Positions 20,848 to 28,464 of a stretch of DNA of 32,494 bases are shown here, piece by piece. Below the pieces are notes generated by a model. The model was not told where the DNA came from and made no database searches. It saw nothing but the letters and a program-made list of their open reading frames with translations. Within the stretch, counting starts at the first letter, position 1; every line of letters begins with the position of its first letter. Source of the stretch: Clostridia bacterium (lineage in GTDB: Bacteria > Bacillota > Clostridia > Oscillospirales > CAG-272); assembly GCA_017481495.1 (NCBI GenBank), contig JAFUPC010000011.1, positions 122,711 through 155,204 of the forward strand, in the 5' to 3' direction. Made by a program: the position numbers and the translations under genes.

Positions 20848-21606
20848 ATGCTTGAACTGAAAAACGTAAACAAATTCTACGGCACGCGCCGCGCGCTGTG
20901 TGACGTGAACCTGTCCCTTGACCGGGGCGAGATCGTCGGTCTGTTCGGGGAAAACGGCGCGGGCAAAACGACCCTGATGAAGTCGATTCTGGGCTTCCAC
21001 GCCTTCTCGGGCGAAATCACGCTGGACGGAGAGAACATCACACCCGCCAACGTCACGCGCCTGTCGTTTGCCACAAGTGAGCATTCCTTTTTTGCCAATC
21101 TCACCGCCGATGCGCACCGCGATTTTTACGAGGGCCATTTCGATACGTTCAACAAAAAACGCTACGCGGCCTTGATGGACTTTTTCTCGCTTCCGCATCA
21201 CAAACCCCTGCGCGCCTTTTCCACCGGGCAGAAAAATCAGTTTGAGGTGATACTGGCACTGTCGCAGGGCGCGGACTACATTCTGATGGATGAGCCATTC
21301 GCGGGAAACGACATTTTCAACCGCGAGGACTTCTACAAGGTTCTGCTCGGCATTCTGGAACCGCACGAGACGGTGCTTCTCTCCACGCATTTAATCGAGG
21401 AAGTTTCCGACTTCATCGGCCGCGCGGTGCTTTTGCAGAACGGACACATCATCAAAAATGTTACGACCGACGAAATTGAGGAACAGGGCATGACACTTGT
21501 GGACTATATCAAAACCTGTTACCGGTATCAGGGCGACCGTGTTTCAAAAGCACTTTCGGAACTGTCCGAATTGTCCGATATGTCTGATACGTCCGTCAAT
21601 ACCTGA
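20848..21606 (+). CDS. ABC transporter ATP-binding protein
   Basis: This 252-residue nucleotide-binding subunit has Walker A GENGAGKTT (Lys40), signature FSTGQKNQ (about 124-131) and Walker B YILMDEP (Glu149). AGND forms the D-loop and STH (His181) the switch. The signature is FSTGQ rather than LSGGQ, as often seen in YtrB- and drug-export-type ATPases. The start at 20848 follows GGAGGT by 7 nt; the longer frame back to 20668 overlaps the membrane gene and is rejected. The last 17 residues are a Ser/Asp/Glu-rich tail (LSELSELSDMSDTS) encoded by repeats of CTGTCCGA-like units. That tail is not part of the usual ATPase fold. It ends the overlapping regulator-transporter unit. Confidence 0.93.
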   Translation: MLELKNVNKFYGTRRALCDVNLSLDRGEIVGLFGENGAGKTTLMKSILGFHAFSGEITLDGENITPANVTRLSFATSEHSFFANLTADAHRDFYEGHFDTFNKKRYAALMDFFSLPHHKPLRAFSTGQKNQFEVILALSQGADYILMDEPFAGNDIFNREDFYKVLLGILEPHETVLLSTHLIEEVSDFIGRAVLLQNGHIIKNVTTDEIEEQGMTLVDYIKTCYRYQGDRVSKALSELSELSDMSDTSVNT

Positions 21607-21680
21607 TAACATCGAAAGCTTCCCTGGGCGATATGGCAATATATCAACCTAATGCTCAAAGCACACGTTCTCCCAATGTC

Positions 21681-21708
21681 TGTAGGGGAAGCAATCTGCT
21701 TCCCGCGA
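21681..21708. repeat. 28-bp palindromic repeat, copy 2
   Basis: It is identical over 28 bases to 9387-9414, including the flanking TGTA and GCGA outside the palindromic core. Confidence 0.9.
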
Positions 21709-21756
21709 ATTTGAAAATCTTTCGCACCGCTGTCGGTGCTCCCGCAGAAGGAAATC

Positions 21757-21880
21757 GGTTCGCATAATAAACTTTCTCCTTGGGGCAATGCTGTCTAAGG
21801 ATTAAGGCACTTCCTCCTCTACAAAATCGTCCGGTTGCATTGCGTGATGCAATATCTGCATCCCCTTTAAGTTGACAGCA
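21757..21880. repeat. Composite inverted-repeat element, copy with both ends
   Basis: The left part (21757-21788) repeats the order seen at 1010-1045: GGTTCGCA, AAACTTTC, then GGGGCAA. It runs into TGCTGTC (21789-21795). TTTAAGTTGACAGCA (21866-21880) is the inverted counterpart. The interior contains CTAAGGATTAAGGCAC, close to CTTAAGGATTGAAGCAC at 28470. Confidence 0.6.
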
Positions 21881-21895
21881 AGGCCTTTCCAGTTC

Positions 21896-21915
21896 AGTAA
21901 AGTTGCTTCGCAGTG
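21896..21915 (-). repeat. Relic of the TTCACT palindrome chain
   Basis: Read on the minus strand it is CACTGCGAAGCAACTTTACT. It differs by one base from the start of the chain at 15040-15059. Confidence 0.7.
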
Positions 21916-21943
21916 TTTTTAAAAAAAGGAGCCAAACAGAGCC

Positions 21944-23434
21944 ATGAAAAAATATCTCACCCTTTTCACCCTCTTATTCCTTACCGCGGCGATCGGTGTG
22001 ACGACTGCCATCTGCGCTATTGCGCAGGGACACGATGACGTGACCCTGACGGAGAACGTCCTCATCGGGGATGCGGCATCGGCGGACGGACTCATCGTCA
22101 CAACGATGGCAGGCTGGTACGGCAGACTGCACTGGAACACCGTTCATGCGGTCGGCGCGGAACCTATGACCGAATGCGATTACACGCAGATGCGCACGAA
22201 TTACAGCGGCACGGGGTACTCCTCACTGTATCCTTTGCAGATGTCAACGGAGCCCGCGCTCGGTATGGACTTTACCAAAGTGCTTGACGACAACGGTCTT
22301 TCGATGGGAGAGGTCACGTCCAGAAATTTCGAGATGACGCTTTCCGACGGAAGAAGCTTCAAGGAAGCCGTTTCCGACCCGTCGCTCGGCATCGCGGCGG
22401 CGTACAACCGCTTATATGTGGATGCTCCCATCGGGGAGGAGGTTTCGGACATTGTCCGCCTGGCGGATTATTATGATTATTACCCCATCAACCTGACCGT
22501 GCAGCTGCCGGGTGTCATCTGGACACACAACGATTTCAAGGAGCTGTCGGAATACACCCCCGGCACGGAGGCGGATGCCGTACACAAATTCCGCGAATAT
22601 TTCAAAATCCCCGTCCTTGCGGACGAAACGCTGGAAATCCACCTGACCCGCAATGCAAACGGCGGAATGTCGTGGGGATCGTCTTCGGTTTCCGGTGCGG
22701 ATATGTTCAGCATGAATCCGTTTTCGGCGGCAGGGGAAAATGCGTGCTATTTCACGTTCTCCACTCTGACCGCCCAAGGGAACACCGTTGATACAAGCGA
22801 GATCGCAGGCGGCTACGGCATTTATCGCATTCCTTTCCGCGCGGGAACGAGTACGTCCGATACCGGCTTTGATGCTGACAGCATTGAGATGGTCTACCCG
22901 CTGACCCCCGGCGTGGAAATTGAGGGAATGTATCTGAACACCGCCGGAACGCATCTGCTGTTTGTTACAAAGCAGGACGACCGCACCGCGCGCGTGGAGA
23001 TCATCGAGCTTTCTTCCATGACTTGTCGTCAGACGTTTGCCGTCAATATCGGCGACGGCTATTTTTCCCACATCAAGGTCTACGAGGACTATTCTGTCAT
23101 CATCACAAATGAGACCCTGACCGTCCTGTCCGAGTCCGGCGGTGTTTATACAAAGGAGTTCACCGCCGACATCGTCGACGACGGCGCGGAGCGCCTGTAT
23201 ATCACCTCCCGGATACCCACAGCCTTTGACGGCATCCGTCTTGCCGTCGTCAATCCCCTGCGCGATGCGTTCGGGTTGGAGCTGTGCGGATACTATGTAT
23301 CTGTTTACACCGCCGCCGGCTGTGTCTATCACGCAGTGTTCGAGAGCAGTCTCGACACCGGCGGTGCGGAGGACGGCACATGGAGTTCGGGGTATAATAC
23401 CGAATTGCACGAGATCGCTGTGGCGTTTGAGTAA
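21944..23434 (+). CDS. Signal-anchored extracellular protein of unknown function
   Basis: This 496-residue protein has one N-terminal hydrophobic segment (about residues 5-27, MKKYLTLFTLLFLTAAIGVT) serving as signal peptide or anchor. It is otherwise hydrophilic and acidic. Repeated short beta-strand-like stretches, for example GTHLLFVTKQDDRTARVEI and YEDYSVIITNETLTVLSESG, suggest a beta-propeller-like second half. No known catalytic motif is seen. GGAG lies about 11 nt before the ATG. The gene follows the YtrA-type operon after a 337-nt repeat-filled gap, without a visible terminator between them, so it may be an outward-facing part of the same system or a separate unit. I do not recognise the family. 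Confidence 0.78.
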   Translation: MKKYLTLFTLLFLTAAIGVTTAICAIAQGHDDVTLTENVLIGDAASADGLIVTTMAGWYGRLHWNTVHAVGAEPMTECDYTQMRTNYSGTGYSSLYPLQMSTEPALGMDFTKVLDDNGLSMGEVTSRNFEMTLSDGRSFKEAVSDPSLGIAAAYNRLYVDAPIGEEVSDIVRLADYYDYYPINLTVQLPGVIWTHNDFKELSEYTPGTEADAVHKFREYFKIPVLADETLEIHLTRNANGGMSWGSSSVSGADMFSMNPFSAAGENACYFTFSTLTAQGNTVDTSEIAGGYGIYRIPFRAGTSTSDTGFDADSIEMVYPLTPGVEIEGMYLNTAGTHLLFVTKQDDRTARVEIIELSSMTCRQTFAVNIGDGYFSHIKVYEDYSVIITNETLTVLSESGGVYTKEFTADIVDDGAERLYITSRIPTAFDGIRLAVVNPLRDAFGLELCGYYVSVYTAAGCVYHAVFESSLDTGGAEDGTWSSGYNTELHEIAVAFE

Positions 23435-23454
23435 TTTTCGGGAATCAGATATGA

Positions 23455-23499
23455 AAGGATTTACGCGCATCTTCTGAACGGCGTAAATCCTCTTTGTGT
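23455..23499 (+). terminator. GGATTTACGC-type hairpin, copy 2
   Basis: GGATTTACGC (23457-23466) and GCGTAAATCC (23481-23490) form a 10-bp stem, followed by a weak TCTTTGTGTT tract. It follows the 496-residue protein gene by about 20 nt. The stem matches those at 9685 and 26460. Confidence 0.65.
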
Positions 23500-23590
23500 T
23501 CGGAAATATCCTATCGTATCTTATTGTGTTAAACCAAAGTGACAAAGTGCCGCATCCCGCCTATCCATCGAAGCGATAGCGCGCTCTTAC

Positions 23591-23610
23591 AGGAATGGCT
23601 TCGCCATTCC
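23591..23610. repeat. GGAATGGC hairpin repeat, copy 2
   Basis: AGGAATGGCTTCGCCATTCC forms a tight hairpin with a short loop. It is the counterpart of 9464-9484 and again sits between convergent genes. Confidence 0.75.
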
Positions 23611-23683
23611 GTCTCCACATTTCACCCGCGCGCCCAAAGCGGTGCGGGAGTGTTTCAAATCCGTGGAGCGGGCTCCTGAAAAT

Positions 23684-24625
23684 TCATCTCCGCTGTGTCC
23701 GTAATTTCACATACTCACTGGCGCTGACACCGGTGTGCCGCTTAAAAACATGAGAGAAATAACAGTAGTCCGAAAACCCAACCCGCGCGGCGACCTCGTG
23801 CATGGAGATGCCGTCGCCGGAGAGGAGAAGCTCCATCGCGCACTTGATGCGGTAATCGTTGAGATAGGAGCGGAACGGCTTTCCGAAATGCGCTTTGAAC
23901 ATTCTGCCGAAATAATTTGGGTGATAGGGAAATTCCGAGAACAGAAGCTCCGGCGTGATGTCCTGCGTGTAGTGTTCTTCAATGAACAGAGACACCCGGC
24001 GCATGAATTGGGCGGATGCCGCGCTGTCGGCACCAACGGGAGATAACGCGCCGGCGGTGATCAGCTGGGACAGCATGGTGTAGAGCGCGCCCATGATGGC
24101 AAATTCCGCGGCGCCGTCCGTGTTCTGGTGATCCTGCATTTCCGCGGCGGCACGCATGGCTTCCCCGGCACTTCGCACGGCGGGACTGTCGGAGAGAACC
24201 GTGCGGAACGAGAGCTTCGACTTCGTAATGGCATCCACCGTCTGCCGCATGATAGGAAATCCCTCCTGACAGACCGCATCCAGTGCCGCCGTCACGGCGA
24301 TGTATTTCACGGACGGGGTCTCGGCATTGATGTACGCGCTGTGCAGTTCATACGGATTGAAGCAGTACAGCTCCCCCGCGCGGGCAAGATACGTCTTCTG
24401 GCTCGATTCAATGCACATCGCACCGTCCAGAATGTACAGAAACTCCGCGGCATCGTGCAGATGCGGCGGGAAACAGTAATGCAAACCGTCGCAGTACAGA
24501 TTCTCTCCGCGCTGGGGCAGAAAGCGTTCGTCATTGGTCAGCGTGTTGCTCTGGATGTGCGCATACACCGGCAGATTGACGTACCGCGCGGTGTGAATGT
24601 AATTCATGATCGGATGCAGTGACAT
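23684..24625 (-). CDS. AraC-family transcriptional regulator with cupin domain
   Basis: This is a 313-residue regulator. The N-terminal half (about 40-130) is a cupin-type sensor: HYCFPPHLHDAAEFLYIL, then GELYCFNPYELHS. The last ~100 residues carry the double helix-turn-helix: ITPELLFSEFPYHPNYFGRM, then FRSYLNDYRIKCAMELLL and AARVGFSDYCYFSHVFKRHT. The start at 24625 follows GGAGGT, and the longer frame to 24748 runs through a repeat element. It is transcribed away from the solute-binding protein gene. That layout is common for AraC activators of sugar uptake genes, so the effector is likely a sugar, though this is inference. The message carries a leader of about 178 nt holding a repeat copy. 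Confidence 0.93.
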   Translation of the reverse strand: MSLHPIMNYIHTARYVNLPVYAHIQSNTLTNDERFLPQRGENLYCDGLHYCFPPHLHDAAEFLYILDGAMCIESSQKTYLARAGELYCFNPYELHSAYINAETPSVKYIAVTAALDAVCQEGFPIMRQTVDAITKSKLSFRTVLSDSPAVRSAGEAMRAAAEMQDHQNTDGAAEFAIMGALYTMLSQLITAGALSPVGADSAASAQFMRRVSLFIEEHYTQDITPELLFSEFPYHPNYFGRMFKAHFGKPFRSYLNDYRIKCAMELLLSGDGISMHEVAARVGFSDYCYFSHVFKRHTGVSASEYVKLRTQRR

Positions 24626-24666
24626 GGCGTTTGACCTCCGGTTCGGTGATAGGAGAGGATTTGAGC

Positions 24667-24733
24667 GGGAACGTGCTTTCTCTGACTCTGTAGGGGCGCC
24701 CCTACAGATGTAATGAATGATGTCTTCCTTACA
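24667..24733. repeat. CTGTAGGGG repeat in the araC-type gene leader
   Basis: From GGGAACG to CTTACA it aligns with 26550-26614 at about 50 of 65 positions by eye. The common core is ACTCTGTAGGGG followed by ACAGAYGTAATRAATG. Here the centre is a perfect palindrome, CTGTAGGGGCGCCCCTACAG. Confidence 0.7.
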
Positions 24734-24809
24734 TCGCCCTTCCTCCACGCAGAATATTTTCTCTCAATGTATTCCCATTCTGCCGGCTCATCCCCGCCCT
24801 TTCCCCATA

Positions 24810-24838
24810 AGTATATCATATTCCGACAACAAAAACAA
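24810..24838 (-). promoter_or_regulatory. Promoter of the AraC-type regulator gene
   Basis: On the minus strand TTGTTT (24833-24838), a 17-nt spacer and TATACT (24810-24815). Confidence 0.65.
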
Positions 24839-24900
24839 GGATTTCCGCCGAAAAAAGTTTGAATAGGACAACTCCGCGGCACTTTATGTTGTTTTCATTC

Positions 24901-24929
24901 TATAACGGACGGCGAAAATGTGGTATCAT
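24901..24929 (+). promoter_or_regulatory. Likely activator-dependent promoter of the binding-protein gene
   Basis: TATCAT (24924-24929) is preceded by TGG, and at 17 nt by TATAAC (24901-24906), which matches the -35 consensus poorly. A good -10 with a poor -35 next to a divergent AraC gene suggests activation. Confidence 0.5.
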
Positions 24930-24980
24930 GTTATAAAGCATTTCAAAGCACAAGAAACAACCACGAAAGGATTCGGAATT

Positions 24981-26435
24981 ATGAAAACGAAAACTACGAC
25001 ATATGCACTGACGGCACTCCTGCTCGTCACCTCCCTGTATGCCTGCGGCGCGGACGGCACCGCACAGTCGGGCGGCGAAACCACTGCCGCGGTAGACATC
25101 CCGACCGAAGCCGTCACAACGGAACCCGTTCTGCGGGAAAATGTCCCGGAGGAGGACATGGGCGGTGCGGTCTTCTCCATCATGATCGATGAGGGCACCA
25201 GCGGCATGGACGACTTCATTGCGGAAGAGGAAACGGGCGATCTGCTCAACGATGCCGTCTACCGCCGCAATTCTGTCATCGAGGAACGGTTCAACATCAC
25301 GCTCGATGCCTACATCAACGGCTACGCAGGGACGTTTGTCAAGAACCTGAACACGTTCATTTCCGCGGGCGACTCGACCGTGGACGTGGCGATGGGCATG
25401 AACAACATCTCCACCGGCATCACAGCGCTTGTCTACGACGGCTATTTCGTGGACTGGAACGAGCTGGAATATGTGGACGTTACCAAGCCGTGGTGGGATG
25501 AGAACATCATCCGCGACCTGTCGTTCGGCGGGAAGATCTACACGATGACCGGTGACTTCAACCCCTCCACGCTCGGCAATACGCGCATTCTGCTGTTCAA
25601 TAAAAATATGCTGTCCTCCCTTGACATGGAATATCCCTATGAAAAGGTACTCGACGGCACATGGACCTACGATGTCTTCGCGGAAATGATCAAAGCGGGG
25701 CTCTCCGACGTGAACGGCGACGGCGTTTATGATGCGGATAATGACCGCTGGGGCTACGTCGGCTGGCAGTACGACATCGGCGAGTCCGTCTACATCGGTC
25801 TGGGCGGCACCTACGCGACCAAGGACGCAAACAATATGCCCGTTCTGAACCTGAACACCGACCGCTCCATCGACATCCTTGACAAGATGCTCGCGCTGTT
25901 CGCAGACGGCGCCGGCGCATGGCAGAACGCCGTGGAATGGGGCAAGGACATGACCGCCTTCGCCGAGGGCCGCGCGATGTTTGCAAACTCCCGCCTGTAT
26001 CTTCTGAACAACTTCCGCGACATGACGGACGACTTTGGCATTATCCCGCATCCCAAATATGATGTGTCCCAGGAAAATTACAGCCAGTCCGTGGACGCCG
26101 TCTGTACGCTCGCCTATATTCCGATGACAAACGAAGACCTGCGCGCCACCTCCATCATTCTCGAAGCAATGGCAGCCGAAAGCTGGCGCAGCGTCATGCC
26201 GACATATTATGAGGTCGTATTGCAGACGAAATACACCCGCGACGACGACTCCGAGGCGATGATCGACATCATCAAGGAAAACCGCTACTACACGCTGCAG
26301 CTGGATACGTTCAATTTCTCGACGATGACGGAGATGATCAAGAAAGGCGAGAACAATTTCGCATCGACGTATGCAAAGAAAGAAAAGAAGGTCAATCAGG
26401 AACTGGAAGAAATTATTGCGGCTTACAGTGACTGA
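24981..26435 (+). CDS. Extracellular solute-binding lipoprotein (ABC sugar-type, family 1)
   Basis: This 484-residue exported lipoprotein has a lipobox LYAC with Cys22 as the lipid-modified residue and a Ser/Thr/Glu linker (about 25-55). A long family-1 solute-binding domain follows, recognisable from LSFGGKIYTMTGDF, TRILLFNKNMLSSL and FAEGRAMFANSRLYLL. DVNGDGVYDADND is a calcium-loop-like motif often seen in this group in Clostridia. Such proteins hand oligosaccharides to a membrane ABC permease. No permease or ATPase gene follows, so it must pair with components encoded elsewhere. GAAAGG lies 10 nt before the chosen ATG; the longer frame to 24918 is not supported. It is divergent from the AraC gene and followed by a terminator. 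Confidence 0.92.
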   Translation: MKTKTTTYALTALLLVTSLYACGADGTAQSGGETTAAVDIPTEAVTTEPVLRENVPEEDMGGAVFSIMIDEGTSGMDDFIAEEETGDLLNDAVYRRNSVIEERFNITLDAYINGYAGTFVKNLNTFISAGDSTVDVAMGMNNISTGITALVYDGYFVDWNELEYVDVTKPWWDENIIRDLSFGGKIYTMTGDFNPSTLGNTRILLFNKNMLSSLDMEYPYEKVLDGTWTYDVFAEMIKAGLSDVNGDGVYDADNDRWGYVGWQYDIGESVYIGLGGTYATKDANNMPVLNLNTDRSIDILDKMLALFADGAGAWQNAVEWGKDMTAFAEGRAMFANSRLYLLNNFRDMTDDFGIIPHPKYDVSQENYSQSVDAVCTLAYIPMTNEDLRATSIILEAMAAESWRSVMPTYYEVVLQTKYTRDDDSEAMIDIIKENRYYTLQLDTFNFSTMTEMIKKGENNFASTYAKKEKKVNQELEEIIAAYSD

Positions 26436-26455
26436 GGATTTGGATTGAGAAAAAG

Positions 26456-26499
26456 AAAAGGATTTATGCCGGAGGAAATGCGGGGCGTAAATCCTTTTT
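26456..26499 (+). terminator. GGATTTATGC-type terminator, copy 3
   Basis: GGATTTATGC (26460-26469) pairs with GCGTAAATCC (26485-26494), one G-T, followed by TTTTT. It ends the solute-binding gene and shares its stem with 9685 and 23457. Confidence 0.88.
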
Positions 26500-26534
26500 G
26501 GTTTTGGGGGTGTGAGGGTGTGAGGAGGTGGAAA

Positions 26535-26621
26535 GTCAACTTAAGGGATGGGAATGCGCTATCTCTAACTCTGTAGGGGAATCACCACAGACGTAATAAA
26601 TGTCGTTTTTCTTAAGTTGAC
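26535..26621. mobile_element. 87-bp element with GTCAACTTAAG inverted ends
   Basis: GTCAACTTAAG (26535-26545) and CTTAAGTTGAC (26611-26621) are exact inverses. The interior carries the CTGTAGGGG core shared with 24667-24733. The same end sequence appears at 1045-1055 and, modified, at 21866-21880. It has no coding capacity and sits directly after the LysR gene stop. Confidence 0.7.
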
Positions 26622-26635
26622 AGCGTCCCCCCCTC

Positions 26636-27520
26636 TCACACCTCGATCTGCGCCAGAAACGCCGATGCAGCGGCGGAAAGGGAGATGTGCTTCAAGGTGA
26701 CAAGATAGAACTTTCTCGGCGGAATTTCCTCCGTCAGAGGAAGTTTCCTTACCGTCCCCGCGGCGATGGCTTCGGCGGCGAAGTCTTCGGCGATACAGCC
26801 GATACCGATTCCCCGCGCGGCAAATGCCAATATCAGGTCGGAGGTCGCAAGCTCAATGGCGGCGACGGGAATGCTTCCGCCGCAGTGGGAGGCAAACCAC
26901 GCATCGATGTAGGCGCGGGTGGAGGTATGCTGTTCGAGTAAGATCAGCGGACATTCGAGCAGGTCGCGTGCGGAAACGGATGCGGATGCGGGTTTTGCCG
27001 TGCTTTCGATGAAGATGTCACTGATCTGCCGCACGGGAATATAGTTGATGTCGTCTTCCACCGTCACGGGGCCGGAGATGACACCAAGGTCGATCTGACC
27101 GGCACGCAGGGCGGCAAGGGTATCAGGGGTTGGGTTGTTGGTGACGTGCAGATGCACGCCGGGATAGCTTTCGTGGAACTTCTGCAAGTGGTCAAGCAGG
27201 TAGAAGCGCAGGGTCATGTCGGAGGCACCGATGCGCAGAACACCGTCCCGCAGACCCGTGATGTCGCGGAGTTTGTCTTCGCCGTTCTCCACAAGCATGA
27301 ATGCGCGTTCAATATAGCCGTACAGCATCTCCCCCTGCGGTGTCAGCGAAACGCCGCGCCCGGTGCGGAAGAACAGCTGCGTGTGAAGCGCATCCTCCAG
27401 CGCACGGACGGAGGCGGAGACCGCCGGCTGTGTCAGATAAAGGTCTCTTGCCGCGGCGGAGATGGAGCCGCATTTTGCGACTCGGTGGAATACGCGGTAG
27501 AGCGATAGATTTTCAAGCAT
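26636..27520 (-). CDS. LysR-family transcriptional regulator
   Basis: This 294-residue regulator has the N-terminal winged helix (about 1-60) MLENLSLYRVFHRVAKCGSI, AAARDLYLTQPAVSASVRAL and LFFRTGRGVSLTPQG. A two-lobed substrate-binding domain (about 90-294) follows, with LRIGASDMTLRFYLLDHL and DLILAFAARGIGIGCIA. Its start codon overlaps the proB stop by 8 nt (ATGCTTGA), which indicates one message and coupled translation. It may sense an intermediate linked to glutamate or proline, but that is inferred only from the overlap. There is no divergent partner gene as in most LysR systems. Confidence 0.94.
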   Translation of the reverse strand: MLENLSLYRVFHRVAKCGSISAAARDLYLTQPAVSASVRALEDALHTQLFFRTGRGVSLTPQGEMLYGYIERAFMLVENGEDKLRDITGLRDGVLRIGASDMTLRFYLLDHLQKFHESYPGVHLHVTNNPTPDTLAALRAGQIDLGVISGPVTVEDDINYIPVRQISDIFIESTAKPASASVSARDLLECPLILLEQHTSTRAYIDAWFASHCGGSIPVAAIELATSDLILAFAARGIGIGCIAEDFAAEAIAAGTVRKLPLTEEIPPRKFYLVTLKHISLSAAASAFLAQIEV

Positions 27521-28304
27521 GGTTGTAAATGATTGTGCCGCAGGGCTTGCCTTCCGTGATGTCGTAGAGAATGTCCGGGTCCACGCCGTTGACGATCATC
27601 ATCGGAATGTGCGCCTGCTCGGCGATCTGCGCGGCTTTCAGCTTGGCGATCATACCGCCCGTGCCCCGTTTCGTTCCGGCACCGCCCGCCATCGCGTAGA
27701 TGCTTTCGTCTACGCGCGCCAGCTCCGGAATACGCTTCGCCGACGGATTGTTCCGGGGGTCGGCATCGTAGAAGCCGTCGATGTCGGACATATTGATGAG
27801 CAGGTCGGCGCCGCACAGGAGCGCAACGTAGGCAGACAGCGTGTCGTTGCCGCCGAAATTCAGCTCTTCGAAGGAGACGGCGTCGTTTTCGTTGACGATC
27901 GGAATACAGCGCATCGCAAGCAGGGTGCGGAACGTGGATTCCGCATTCGCGCGGCGGACGGGCGTGTCGATGACGTCCTTGGTCAACAAAATCTGCGCAA
28001 CGGTGTGCCCGAAGCGGGAGAACTGCTCCGCATACATCCGCATCAGCTCCGACTGACCGACGGCGGAGGTCGCCTGCTTTTCCTCCGTGGAGCTGGGATG
28101 ATGGTCCAGTCCCAGTACCGCCGCGCCCGCGGACACGGCACCGGACGAGACGAGCACAATCTCCTTGCCCGCATTGCGCAGGTCGGAGAGCACCGTGACA
28201 AGACGTTCCAGCCGCCGCAGATGGATAAGACCGGTTCCGTAGGTCAGCGTGGAGGAACCGACCTTGACGACGATGCGGTTTGCGTTGTGTGTTTCATTGA
28301 TCAT
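27513..28304 (-). CDS. proB: Glutamate 5-kinase (short form without PUA domain)
   Basis: This 263-residue amino-acid kinase phosphorylates glutamate at the gamma-carboxyl, the first step of proline synthesis. Blocks are RIVVKVGSSTLTYGTG, VLVSSGAVSAGAAVLG, KQATSAVGQSELMRMY and IPIVNENDAVSFEELNFGGN. GADLLINMSDIDGFYDADPR and KRGTGGMIAKLKAAQ follow. It lacks the C-terminal PUA domain of the ~370-residue enzymes, a known short form. The start at 28304 has AAAGGG 9 nt upstream and removes 15 nonconserved residues. proA, the usual partner, is absent; a LysR gene overlaps the 3' end instead. Confidence 0.96.
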   Translation of the reverse strand: MINETHNANRIVVKVGSSTLTYGTGLIHLRRLERLVTVLSDLRNAGKEIVLVSSGAVSAGAAVLGLDHHPSSTEEKQATSAVGQSELMRMYAEQFSRFGHTVAQILLTKDVIDTPVRRANAESTFRTLLAMRCIPIVNENDAVSFEELNFGGNDTLSAYVALLCGADLLINMSDIDGFYDADPRNNPSAKRIPELARVDESIYAMAGGAGTKRGTGGMIAKLKAAQIAEQAHIPMMIVNGVDPDILYDITEGKPCGTIIYNHA

Positions 28305-28399
28305 TGCGAAGAACCCTTTCAAATGTTGTATAATACGAAAATTTTGCACAAATCCGCGCTTTTTTCAAAAAAGCTCTTTTCTTATGGGCGGAAATGTAG

Positions 28400-28405
28400 T
28401 ATAAT
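28400..28405 (+). promoter_or_regulatory. -10 box for zapA
   Basis: TATAAT at 28400-28405 lies in the divergent proB-zapA gap. The sequence 17 nt upstream is a poor -35. The resulting leader is about 210 nt. Confidence 0.5.
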
Positions 28406-28464
28406 ATTAGTAGATCATGATATTCTGTCGGGCAGTTTTGCCGATGGGAGAGTTGAATAAACAC

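Larger units (their letters stand above)
21607..21943. other. Noncoding gap packed with repeat elements
   Basis: This gap separates the ABC ATPase from the extracellular-protein gene. It contains the second copy of the 28-bp repeat (21681-21708), a CTGTCGGTGCTCCCGCAG palindrome near 21730 and the composite repeat (21757-21788). Next come an inverted-repeat element (21789-21880) and a piece of the TTCACT chain in reverse (21896-21915). No gene is supported. No clear terminator follows the ATPase gene, so read-through into the next gene is possible. Confidence 0.6.

Noticed and set aside
22412..23545. 377-codon minus-strand open frame
   Set aside because: It is antisense to the extracellular-protein gene and runs across the downstream hairpin; no start signal.
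23684..24748. Longer AraC-type protein starting at 24748
   Set aside because: The extra 41 codons read through the CTGTAGGGG repeat, and GGAGGT marks the start at 24625.
24900..26051. 383-codon minus-strand open frame
   Set aside because: It is antisense to the solute-binding protein, which has a clear lipobox and family blocks.
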